Positions 1-8,206 of a stretch of DNA of 48,199 nucleotides are shown here, one piece after another. The notes under the pieces are model-generated. The model saw only the letters and a program-made list of their open reading frames with translations. It made no database searches and was not told where the DNA came from. Every line of letters begins with the position of its first letter. Within the stretch, counting starts at the first letter, position 1. The stretch comes from Candidatus Wallbacteria bacterium (lineage in GTDB: Bacteria; Muiribacteriota; UBA6191; JACPRK01): NCBI GenBank assembly GCA_016190005.1, contig JACPRK010000096.1, forward strand, positions 1 to 48,199. Reading direction: 5' to 3'. The translations under genes and the position numbers were made by a program.

Positions 1-23
1 GGTCAGGCAATCGCCCTACTAAC

Positions 24-62
24 TACTGACTACTGACTACTGACTACTGACTACTGACTACT
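24..62. repeat. Heptamer tandem array, five copies of TACTGAC
   Basis: Five perfect head-to-tail copies of TACTGAC (24-58) followed by a partial copy TACT. The array ends only five bases before the ATG of the NagZ-like gene and so fills the position where a Shine-Dalgarno sequence would be; no purine-rich SD is visible. Rotated, the unit is CTGACTA and shares the CTGA core of the second array at 2747-2835. Confidence 0.9.
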
Positions 63-67
63 TCCCC

Positions 68-1582
68 ATGCCCCTCTCCCTCCCCACTCTCGAACACCAG
101 GTCGGCCAGCTCTTCCACTACGGCTATGTCGGCATCGAGCCCGACGATGCCATCCGCCGGCTGCTCTCCGAACGCCACATCGGCGGCGTGATCCTCTTCG
201 GCCGCAACTTCCGCGACGCCACTCACCTCACCGAACTGACGGCAGAGCTCCAGTCGCTGGCGGCCAACCCGCTCTTCATCAGCGCAGACCAGGAGGGCGG
301 CTCCGTCCTGCGCATCCGCCGCGGCGGCACGCTCTTCCCTTCCAATATGGCCGCCGGCCGGCTCGATCTCGACAGCATCCGGGAGCTCGGCCGCATGTGT
401 GGCCTCGAAATGCGCGCCTGCGGGCTCAACATGGACTTTGCCCCGGTCCTCGACATCAATGACCCCGAGAACCCGGGCATCGGCATCCGCAGCTTCGGCG
501 AGGACGCCGCCGCCGTGACCCGCGCGGGCCTGGCCTGGATCGAGGGCTTCCAGTCGACCGGCGCCATCGCCACGGCCAAGCACTTCCCCGGAAAGGGCGC
601 GGCCCGCAAGGACGCCCATCTGGCGCTGCCGGTCATCGAAAAGGCACTCGACGAGCTCCACGACTGGGAGTTCCGCCCGTTCCGAGAAGCCTTCGCCGCG
701 GGCTGCCTGGGCGCGATGACCAGCCACTGCGTCTACCCGGCCATCGACGAGCTTCCCGCCACGCTCTCGCCGCTGGTGCAGACCCGGCTGCTCCGGGAGC
801 AGATGGGCTTCCAGGGCGTGCTCGTCACGGACGACCTGGCCATGGGCGCCATTGCCCAGGGCTATGACGCGCCGGCCGCCGCGCTCGAGTCCTTCCGCGC
901 CGGCGCCGACCAGATCCTGATCTGCCGCGTCCCAGAGCGCCAGGAGGCCGCGATAGACCGGGTCCTGGCCGCCCTGCGCTCCGGCGACGTCCCGATGTCC
1001 AGGCTAATGGAGAGCCTCGACCGCATCGAGCGGTGCAAGAGCTGGATCGCCTCTCGCCCCAGGCCCGCGGATCCGATCGAGGTTCTGCACGCCCGCCACG
1101 CCCCCGTCGTGCAGCAGATGTGCGACCGCGCCGCCACCGTGCTGCGCGATCGCCACAAGCTCTTGCCGCTCGCCTGGCGCGGCCCGACGGTCGGCGTGCT
1201 CTTCCCGAACATGGACATCCTCACCCCCGTCGAGGAGCGCACCGACGGCGACACCCGGTTCCTCGACCAGTTGCTCGAGCGGATGGGCGGCGCCCGCCTG
1301 ATGCGCTACGACCCCAAGGACCCCGATCTCCAGAGCGCAGAACCCGCGGCCTTCCTCGAGTCCGTCGATCGGGTCGTCCTCTTTTCCGTCAACGCGCACC
1401 TCCACCCCGGCCAGTCCGCAATGCTGCGCACGCTCGCGGGCCGCTTCGGGGAACGGATGGTGCTGGTCGCGCTCCGCAACGCCTACGACGAGCGCCTCGT
1501 CCCCGGGGTCGGCACCGTCATCGCCACCTACGGCTTCCTGGACAACGCCCTCGCCGCCAGCGCCCGCAAGCTCCTGGGCTAG
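68..1582 (+). CDS. nagZ: Beta-N-acetylhexosaminidase (GH3, NagZ family)
   Basis: Glycoside hydrolase family 3 enzyme predicted to remove N-acetylglucosamine from muropeptides or chitin-type oligosaccharides. The TIM-barrel part (about residues 1-330) carries KHFPGKG at 171-177, then DAH at 182-184, the Asp-His dyad that serves as acid/base in NagZ enzymes, and VTDDLAMGAI with the nucleophile Asp at about 255. At 504 aa it is longer than E. coli NagZ (about 340 aa); residues after about 340 look like an extra GH3 C-terminal alpha/beta domain. No signal peptide is seen, which fits a cytoplasmic recycling enzyme. The ATG at 68 is chosen because the family homology begins at once; the upstream sequence is the heptamer array. 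It converges with the Nudix gene, leaving only 7 bp between stops. The family is clear; the natural substrate is inferred. Confidence 0.88.
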   Translation: MPLSLPTLEHQVGQLFHYGYVGIEPDDAIRRLLSERHIGGVILFGRNFRDATHLTELTAELQSLAANPLFISADQEGGSVLRIRRGGTLFPSNMAAGRLDLDSIRELGRMCGLEMRACGLNMDFAPVLDINDPENPGIGIRSFGEDAAAVTRAGLAWIEGFQSTGAIATAKHFPGKGAARKDAHLALPVIEKALDELHDWEFRPFREAFAAGCLGAMTSHCVYPAIDELPATLSPLVQTRLLREQMGFQGVLVTDDLAMGAIAQGYDAPAAALESFRAGADQILICRVPERQEAAIDRVLAALRSGDVPMSRLMESLDRIERCKSWIASRPRPADPIEVLHARHAPVVQQMCDRAATVLRDRHKLLPLAWRGPTVGVLFPNMDILTPVEERTDGDTRFLDQLLERMGGARLMRYDPKDPDLQSAEPAAFLESVDRVVLFSVNAHLHPGQSAMLRTLAGRFGERMVLVALRNAYDERLVPGVGTVIATYGFLDNALAASARKLLG

Positions 1583-1589
1583 GACCTCG

Positions 1590-2672
1590 TCAGGCCGGCA
1601 TCACGATCGCGCCCTCGGCCGGGTCTCCCAGCAGGCGCGTGCGGCCAAGGGCGTGCTCGCGCGCGGTGTAGGCCGCCAGCACCGCGCCCAGCTCCGCCTG
1701 AGATAGAAGGTCCCGCGCCGGCGCGGGCAGCCCGGGCACCAACCCGATCAGCGCCCGCTGCAGCTCGAGCCTCCCGCGAAACGCCACGCGCCCCATGGGG
1801 CGCTCCAGGAGCTCCCGCCGCGCGGCCGCAGCGCACACTTCGATTGCGCGGAGCCGACTCAGACGCAAAAGGTCCGCCAGCTCCAGCGAGCGCAAGATCC
1901 ACTCGCGCCTCAGCCGACGCCCGCGCCGGTCCACCGTCCGGATCACGCCCAGTTCCATCAGCCCTCGATCCGCCGCGCGCCCCCACGGCGGCACCTCCTC
2001 GGAGCACTCGCAGCGAGGCTCGGCCTCCAGACAGCACCGCCCCATCCCGAACGGCAGGGACTGCGGCGCGTCGACCCCGACCACGCTCACTCCCTGGGGC
2101 AGCCAGCCCGAAACCGCCAGATCGCTCGCCAGCGTCGCCCAGGCGACCAGTCGCCCTCCGCCGTCCAGCAGCGCCGCGGCCGGTCCCGACGGCGCCGCCA
2201 GGGACGGCTCGATCCCTGCCGCCAGGCTCGTGAGGGCGCTGTCTAGCAACCCCAGCGCCGACGCGTGACCGTCCCACTCCAGGCGTGCCAGCACCTGCTG
2301 GCGGTCGAACCAGTGCGCGTGCACGTGCTCGTCCGAAAGCTCGATCGGCGAGTCCTCCGGCACGCACTGGGCGAACACGGTCTCCTCGACCTCTCTACCT
2401 CGATACGAGAATCCGTACGAGAGCCCCAGCGGGTAAGCCTCGCCCGACATCCGGCGGCGCCCCCCCACGGTGGCGCGGCTGCCCAGCGACCCGATCCCGG
2501 TCTCCTCCGCCAGCTCGCGACGGGCCGCCGCTTCCAGCCGCTCCCCCTCTTTCGCCCCGCCTGTCACGGGCTGCCACCCGTTCCCGCGAGACCGTGGTCG
2601 CCTGAGCAACAGGTACTCGACACCCCCGCCGATCACCAGCCGATACGCCCATACCTGTACTTTCCGCTTCAT
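1590..2672 (-). CDS. Nudix hydrolase fused to a DUF429-like domain
   Basis: A 360-aa two-domain protein. Residues 1-130 are a Nudix domain with a perfect Nudix box (about 38-60: G-x5-E-x7-RELAEETGI), the Mg-binding helix that cleaves nucleoside diphosphate derivatives. Residues about 165-360 resemble DUF429 (predicted RNase H-like nuclease): VVGVDAPQSLP, a later Cys pair RCE/CEC region, RAIEVCAAAA, and a typical end with VLAAYTAREHALG and EGAIVMP. The ATG at 2672 (MKRKVQVWAYRLV) is preferred because the Nudix strand starts there; an in-frame start at 2705 would add 11 residues with no domain sense. There is no clear Shine-Dalgarno. Upstream lies the second heptamer array. Nudix assignment is firm; the DUF429 call is from motif pattern, and the joint role (perhaps nucleotide or nucleic-acid housecleaning) is unknown. 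Confidence 0.8.
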   Translation of the reverse strand: MKRKVQVWAYRLVIGGGVEYLLLRRPRSRGNGWQPVTGGAKEGERLEAAARRELAEETGIGSLGSRATVGGRRRMSGEAYPLGLSYGFSYRGREVEETVFAQCVPEDSPIELSDEHVHAHWFDRQQVLARLEWDGHASALGLLDSALTSLAAGIEPSLAAPSGPAAALLDGGGRLVAWATLASDLAVSGWLPQGVSVVGVDAPQSLPFGMGRCCLEAEPRCECSEEVPPWGRAADRGLMELGVIRTVDRRGRRLRREWILRSLELADLLRLSRLRAIEVCAAAARRELLERPMGRVAFRGRLELQRALIGLVPGLPAPARDLLSQAELGAVLAAYTAREHALGRTRLLGDPAEGAIVMPA

Positions 2673-2746
2673 ACACCCAGGGCCCGGCAAGTCCCCCGCA
2701 CCCATCCACGACCCACAGCCCTCACCCTACAGCCTCCAACCCGAGG

Positions 2747-2835
2747 CCTGACTCCTGACTCCTGAGGCCTGACTCCTGAGGCCTGAGGCCTGAGGCCTGA
2801 CTCCTGAGGCCTGAAGCCTGAGGCCTGAGGCCTGA
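2747..2835. repeat. Heptamer tandem array, twelve CCTGANN units
   Basis: Twelve contiguous 7-bp units, each CCTGA plus two variable bases (mostly CCTGAGG or CCTGACT, once CCTGAAG), run from 2747 to 2830, with a partial thirteenth unit CCTGA at 2831-2835. The order of the variants is irregular. The array lies between the start of the Nudix gene and the end of the gene ending at 2838, three bases from the latter's stop codon. It shares period and CTGA core with the array at 24-62. Confidence 0.9.
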
Positions 2836-2837
2836 TC

Positions 2838-3209
2838 TCACACCCCGTGAGCGGTCTCGACCACCTCGAACTTGAGCTCGCCGGCGGCTTTCGTGAGGAT
2901 GTCGATGCGAATTCGATGGTTGCCGGCCGTCAGTTTGTGGCCCTTCAGCAGGATCTTGATCGGCGTCCCCTTCAGCAGCTTGAACGGCGTTTCTGCCGTG
3001 ACGGCACTGGCGGCCATCTTCTGCTCCCCGTTGTCGACGTGGGTCTTTTCGACGGGAAACGCCTCGCCGTCGATGACGATCGGCTTGAGCCCGACCATCA
3101 GGTCGAAGGCGATCTTGTTCTCGAGGGCCATCTCCGTGCCCCCCTTCACCTTCTTGAGGCTTTCGTGCTGGAAGAGCGACCTGAGGATGAACTCGGGGAT
3201 GAAGGCCAT
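2838..3209 (-). CDS. Conserved hypothetical protein, beta-rich, 123 aa
   Basis: I do not recognise a named function. The protein has an N-terminal helix (IPEFILRSLF), a Lys-rich turn, then a beta-rich body with regularly spaced hydrophobic strands (LKPIVIDGE, PIKILLKG, HRIRIDILT, LKFEVVET) like an immunoglobulin-type sandwich. The segment KLTAGNHRIRI resembles the L-x-x-G-x-H-x-I-x-I signature of DUF6379/C-glycoside deglycosidase beta subunits, but this likeness is weak and stays a guess. No signal peptide or membrane helix. It is the last gene of a minus-strand operon with two small membrane proteins, 30 bp after the 44-aa gene. ATG at 3209 is used because the N-terminal helix appears to belong to the fold; an internal Met (residue 27) is possible. 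Confidence 0.7.
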   Translation of the reverse strand: MAFIPEFILRSLFQHESLKKVKGGTEMALENKIAFDLMVGLKPIVIDGEAFPVEKTHVDNGEQKMAASAVTAETPFKLLKGTPIKILLKGHKLTAGNHRIRIDILTKAAGELKFEVVETAHGV

Positions 3210-3239
3210 AGCGTTCTCGCGGCGAGGTTTGGTGGGCGG

Positions 3240-3374
3240 TCAGCCTTGCCCGCCGGCCTGGCGCCGACCCGGCTTGCGGCTGCCGACCACGTGGTCGGTC
3301 ACGAAACGGGAGAGATACCAGGCACCGATGATTCCCAGGACAAGAATCAACACGTCGGCCACGGGATGGATCAC
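3240..3374 (-). CDS. Small single-pass membrane protein, 44 aa
   Basis: A 44-codon frame starting with GTG at 3374 whose first bases overlap the TGA stop of the preceding gene (GTGA, 4-bp overlap), a classic translational-coupling arrangement. The product begins MIHPVADVLILVLGIIGAWY and continues to a basic tail (SRKPGRRQAGGQG). It has one strong membrane helix (about residues 5-22) followed by positive charges, which predicts the tail inside the cytoplasm. Function unknown. Support comes from the stop/start overlap, the unbroken frame, the hydrophobic pattern and the conserved operon spacing rather than from recognised homology. Confidence 0.6.
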   Translation of the reverse strand: MIHPVADVLILVLGIIGAWYLSRFVTDHVVGSRKPGRRQAGGQG

Positions 3375-3544
3375 GACGCGCCCCCTTGCGCCCACTGCTC
3401 GATGAGATAGCCGACGTAAAAGATGGCCGAGCCGATCGCCAGGAGCGTCAGCTCCTTGCCCATCCCCTTGTCCTGGGTAAGCCCGACGAAGAGCGCCAGC
3501 ACCAGCAAGAGCATCGCCGCAAGCTCGAGCATTTTTCCGAACAT
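3371..3544 (-). CDS. Small two-pass membrane protein, 57 aa
   Basis: First gene of the small minus-strand operon. From the ATG at 3544 the product is MFGKMLELAAMLLLVLALF followed by a short polar loop (VGLTQDKGMGKE) and a second helix (LTLLAIGSAIFYVGYLI). GAAGAG lies ten bases before this ATG. A TTG at 3562 is also in frame with GAAGGAAG upstream and would add six residues; I prefer the ATG. The pattern (helix, loop with GMGKEL, helix) is one I associate with short conserved hypothetical membrane proteins, without known role. It overlaps the next gene by four bases and is read from a perfect TATAAT at 3604-3609. Confidence 0.7.
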   Translation of the reverse strand: MFGKMLELAAMLLLVLALFVGLTQDKGMGKELTLLAIGSAIFYVGYLIEQWAQGGAS

Positions 3545-3583
3545 ATAGGCCGTACTCTTCAAACGCCGCGCCGCTTCCTTCGA

Positions 3584-3613
3584 TTGACTGAATGTTGCGC
3601 GTGATTATACAAT
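3584..3613 (+). promoter_or_regulatory. Sigma70-type promoter of moeA-chemosensory operon
   Basis: TTGACT (-35, 3584-3589), 18-bp spacer, TACAAT (-10, 3608-3613), each 5 of 6 to consensus; an alternative -10 TATACA starts at 3606 with a 16-bp spacer. The predicted start near 3620 leaves about 27 bases before the moeA ATG. It is an AT-rich island in very GC-rich DNA. Confidence 0.6.
3604..3609 (-). promoter_or_regulatory. Perfect TATAAT -10 box for the divergent small operon
   Basis: On the minus strand the same AT-rich island reads TATAAT (3609 to 3604). The matching -35 position has no good hexamer. Transcription would start near 3597, giving a leader of about 50 bases before the ATG at 3544. 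It overlaps the -10 of the plus-strand promoter, so polymerase can occupy only one direction at a time. Confidence 0.45.
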
Positions 3614-3646
3614 CCGGCGATCCCGAACGCGATAGGCGCGACCCGC

Positions 3647-4888
<1,242 letters not shown>

Positions 4889-4901
4889 AGAAGGAAATCG
4901 A

Positions 4902-6740
4902 ATGGCCGAAAGACCCCGCCTCAGCGCCGATGCCGATTCGCTCCTGGCCCGCATGGGAAAGGAGCGCTTCGTCCTCGGCTTCGTCTCCGACAACCTGGCC
5001 GGCATGCCGCTCACCGCGCGCAACGCCGCCCGCGAGCTCGGCACCGCCCTCGACCGGGTCGGCCTCTCGTGCACCGACGTCTCCACGGCGCTCGCCGAGA
5101 GCTTCGCCCGCGTGCGCCAGTTCCAGGAGCAGTCCGAGAAACTGGGCGAATCCTCCGAAAGCACCTTCAAGCGCCTCGAGGAAGTCTCCGAGGCGCTCAA
5201 GCGCTCGCTGGCCGACGCCGCCGACCTCATCCGTGCCGTCAGCCACTTCCAGACCGCAGGCGCCGGCATGCAGCCCCGCACGGCCGTCCTCGAGGAGGCC
5301 TCCCACGGCGTCCGCGAAGAGGCCGCCCGTCTCGTGGAGCTGGCGGAGCAAATCAATCTTTTGGCTCTCAACAGCGTCATCGAGGCCGACCACACGGGCC
5401 GTGAGGGCCGCCCCTTCGCCGTCTTGGCCCAGGAGATCCGCACCATCGCCTCCCGGACGGCCGAAGAGGCCAGCGAGGTCCAGCAGATCGTCGAGAAGAT
5501 CGAGCACGACGTCCTCGAGGCCACCGGCCGCGTCGACAGCAACGAGCAGAGCTACCGCGAAGGCGCCGTCAAGGCCGGCGAGCTCTCCCCCGACCTGGCG
5601 GCCCTGGAGCGAAGTCTCGCCCAGCTGCGCGACGGGCAGGAGGACTTCCGCCGCGAGTACCGTTCGCTGGCCGACCACCTCGCCGACATCCGCACGCGCT
5701 ATGAACAGATGACCGCCGTCACGGAGCGCGTCGTCCTCACCTCCGAGAGCGTCGGCGCCGCGATGCGCGAGGAGCAGGACTCCCTGACGCGCCTGGCCGC
5801 CAGCGTCGATGACGTCCTGGGCGCCGTCGAGGGCCAGCGCGGAGCGCGCTCCGCCGAGCAAACTGTCGAGGCCGTGCGCGCCAACCTCTCCGCCACAGGC
5901 GCACTGCTCACGCACTGCTTCGCCAGCGAGCGCGAGCTCACCAGCGGCCTCGACAACGCCGAGCGGTTGGCCAGCGACCAGACCTCCTCGGCCAGCCTGG
6001 CCGAGCGCAAGTCCGAGCGCCTCGAGGTTCTGGCCAGCTCACTCGCCGACCGCGCCGGCTTCATCCGCGCCCGCGGCCAGGAGCTGCTGGCAAACTGGGA
6101 GACCCGCGTGCTCGCGCAGGTCCTGGCCCTCATCAGTCACATCGACCTCGCCGCCACCAAGACCCACGAGGCCGTCGAGGCGATGGGCGCCCTCGAAGCC
6201 CGCATCCGCCAGATCGACCTGGTCGCGGCCTCCATCGCGCGCGCCACGCTCAAGATCGACCTGCTCGCCCTCACCGGCAGCATCGAGGCCAGCAAGGCCG
6301 GCGTACAGGGCGGCGGCTTCGGCGCCGTCGCCTCGCAGGTCCGCCAGCTCGCCGGCGAATCGGGCCAGGTCGCCGACCGCATCCAGCTCCGCGGCTACCA
6401 CCTCAACTCCGCGCTCTCCGTGATCCGTCGCAGCTTCCTCGAAGCCGAGGGCGTCGCCCGTACCGAACACGCCCGTTCCGGCCGAGCCCGCAAGAACCTC
6501 CATACCCTCGAGGAGTCCCTGCGAGGCCTCGGCGCCTCGCTGGAGGCCGTCTTCCAGTCCACCACCGGCGCCGCGACGCAGGCCGGCCTGGTCCTCAAGG
6601 ACGCAGCCATCCTCGTCAAGGCCTCCGAATCGACCACCGCCGGCATCCAGTCCGCCGCCCGCGCCCTGGCTTCCACTTCCGCCGGCCTCGCCTCGCTTTC
6701 CCGGGGCGTCGAAAAGGTCGCCTCGCGCCTGGAGGCTTGA
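4902..6740 (+). CDS. Soluble chemoreceptor-like protein with two signalling hairpin regions
   Basis: A 612-aa almost entirely coiled-coil protein with no membrane helix and no sensor domain that I can see. Two regions look like the methyl-accepting signalling hairpin tip. The first, INLLALNSVIEA (151-162) followed by GRPFAVLAQEIRTIAS, is close to the family consensus. The second, KIDLLALTGSIEA (451-463) followed by GGGFGAVASQVRQLA, is more degenerate (the tip Asn residues are Asp and Thr). The tips are 300 residues apart, implying an internal duplication or two fused MCP cytoplasmic domains. It probably scaffolds the CheA and CheW-like proteins encoded next. ATG at 4902 has AAGGA seven bases upstream; the frame stays open far upstream inside moeA, which I regard as a GC-rich artefact. 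The stop overlaps the next start (TGATG). Confidence 0.8.
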   Translation: MAERPRLSADADSLLARMGKERFVLGFVSDNLAGMPLTARNAARELGTALDRVGLSCTDVSTALAESFARVRQFQEQSEKLGESSESTFKRLEEVSEALKRSLADAADLIRAVSHFQTAGAGMQPRTAVLEEASHGVREEAARLVELAEQINLLALNSVIEADHTGREGRPFAVLAQEIRTIASRTAEEASEVQQIVEKIEHDVLEATGRVDSNEQSYREGAVKAGELSPDLAALERSLAQLRDGQEDFRREYRSLADHLADIRTRYEQMTAVTERVVLTSESVGAAMREEQDSLTRLAASVDDVLGAVEGQRGARSAEQTVEAVRANLSATGALLTHCFASERELTSGLDNAERLASDQTSSASLAERKSERLEVLASSLADRAGFIRARGQELLANWETRVLAQVLALISHIDLAATKTHEAVEAMGALEARIRQIDLVAASIARATLKIDLLALTGSIEASKAGVQGGGFGAVASQVRQLAGESGQVADRIQLRGYHLNSALSVIRRSFLEAEGVARTEHARSGRARKNLHTLEESLRGLGASLEAVFQSTTGAATQAGLVLKDAAILVKASESTTAGIQSAARALASTSAGLASLSRGVEKVASRLEA

Positions 6741-8206
6741 TGACTGCGCCCTCCGGCAAACTCCGCATCGAGTTCCGCGTCGGCCGCGGCACACCGGTCC
6801 CGTCGCTGAAGGGCATGGAGGTCGTCGCCTCGCTACTCCCCATGGGCGCCGTCCTGGGCTGCGAACCCGATATCCTCGAAAACTCTCCCGACTCCACCGA
6901 GTCCTTTTACGCCGTCCTGCTGATGCCCGCCTCCGAGGAGAGCGGCCCCCGGCTCGAAGAGCGCCTGCGCGCCGACCCGGAGCTCTCCGAGGTCCGCGTC
7001 CTGCCAGCCTCTTCCGAGGACGATTCCACACGCCCCACCCGCGAGCTGCAGGTCCAGGTGGAGCGCCTGCGCGCCCTCGAGCGCCAGGCTTCCGAAATGG
7101 TGGCCGCCTTCAGCCGCATGACCGGCATCCTCACGCGACTCTCCCCCGCCGGCGACTCCGCCCTCCAAGCCGGCCGCAAACCGCCGCCCCGCCGCGGCCT
7201 CGAGGAGATCCGCGCCGCCCACCAGTCCGCGACCGCGCTGGCCCAGCAGATGCGCGACACGGCCCGCAGCCTCCTGCTCGTCCCCGCCCGCGTGGTCCTC
7301 GCCCGGCTCAATCGCCCCGTGCGAGACCTGGCCCGCGAGCTCGGCAAGCAGATCGAGCTCACCGTCCTGGGCGACGACACGGAGCTCGAACAGAGCATCC
7401 TGGACGAGCTCCGCGAGCCCCTCGTCCACCTGGTCCGAAACTCCGTCGGCCACGGCATCGAGGCCCCCGAAGAGCGCATCCGCGCGGGCAAGCCGCCCAC
7501 AGGCTCGCTCGTCGTCAGCGCCTACGTCGCCGGCGACAACTTCGTCATCGAGGTCAAGGACGACGGCCGCGGCCTCGACCTCGACCGCATCGGACGCCGC
7601 GCCATGCAGATGGGGCTGACCACCGCCGACGAGCTGCGCGAATCCGCCGACGAGACCCTCTTCAAGTACATCTACCTGCCCGGCTTCTCCACCGCCGACA
7701 GCGTCAGCACCTTGAGCGGCCGCGGCATCGGGCTGGACGTCGTGAAGGCCCGCGTGGTCAAGCTCCACGGCACCATCGAGACCACCAGCCAGAGCGGCCT
7801 GGGCACAACCTTCACGCTGCGCGTGCCACTATCCACTTCGCTCATCCGCGCCCTCGTCGTCGAAACCGCGGACCAGAAGATCGCGCTGCCCTCGAGTGCC
7901 ATCCGCTCTGTCGGCTATGCAGCGGACTGGACCGCCTCACGCGCGCGCAGCGGCAGGCTCTTCAGCCTGGCGGCCGCCCTGGGATGGGGCGAGCGTCCCT
8001 CGCCGCTGGTCGTCGAAGTGGGCGTCGCCGAGCGGCGCATCGCTCTGGGCGTGGAGGCCTGCCGCGACCACGAAGAGCTGGCCATCCGGCCGCTGGGCCG
8101 CTACCTCGGCCACGTCCCGAGCATCACCGGCGCGGCCATCCTCCGCAACGGCCAGCCCGTCCTGGTCCTCGACACCGCAGAGCTGGCGGACCAGCTGGGG
8201 ATCTGA
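6740..8206 (+). CDS. CheA-type histidine kinase lacking the P1 (Hpt) domain
   Basis: A 488-aa kinase core. Residues 1-95 resemble the CheA regulator-binding/P2-type module (GKLRIEF, then a strand-helix repeat). A helical P3-like dimerisation region follows (about 105-185). The P4 ATPase domain has N box HLVRNSVGHGIE (230-241), G1 DDGRGLD (274-280), G2 GRGIGLDVV (327-335) and GLGTTF (about 353). Residues 360-488 are a P5 CheW-like domain. The usual N-terminal Hpt domain with the phosphorylated His is absent, while the next gene encodes an isolated Hpt domain joined to CheW; the two together rebuild a complete CheA. The N box has Gly where CheA normally has Asp before HGIE. The ATG overlaps the receptor stop by one base (TGATG), indicating coupled translation. 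Confidence 0.88.
   Translation: MTAPSGKLRIEFRVGRGTPVPSLKGMEVVASLLPMGAVLGCEPDILENSPDSTESFYAVLLMPASEESGPRLEERLRADPELSEVRVLPASSEDDSTRPTRELQVQVERLRALERQASEMVAAFSRMTGILTRLSPAGDSALQAGRKPPPRRGLEEIRAAHQSATALAQQMRDTARSLLLVPARVVLARLNRPVRDLARELGKQIELTVLGDDTELEQSILDELREPLVHLVRNSVGHGIEAPEERIRAGKPPTGSLVVSAYVAGDNFVIEVKDDGRGLDLDRIGRRAMQMGLTTADELRESADETLFKYIYLPGFSTADSVSTLSGRGIGLDVVKARVVKLHGTIETTSQSGLGTTFTLRVPLSTSLIRALVVETADQKIALPSSAIRSVGYAADWTASRARSGRLFSLAAALGWGERPSPLVVEVGVAERRIALGVEACRDHEELAIRPLGRYLGHVPSITGAAILRNGQPVLVLDTAELADQLGI

Noticed and set aside
24-62. CRISPR-like array at the left edge
   Set aside because: Units are only 7 bp and directly abutting, with no spacers and no cas genes.
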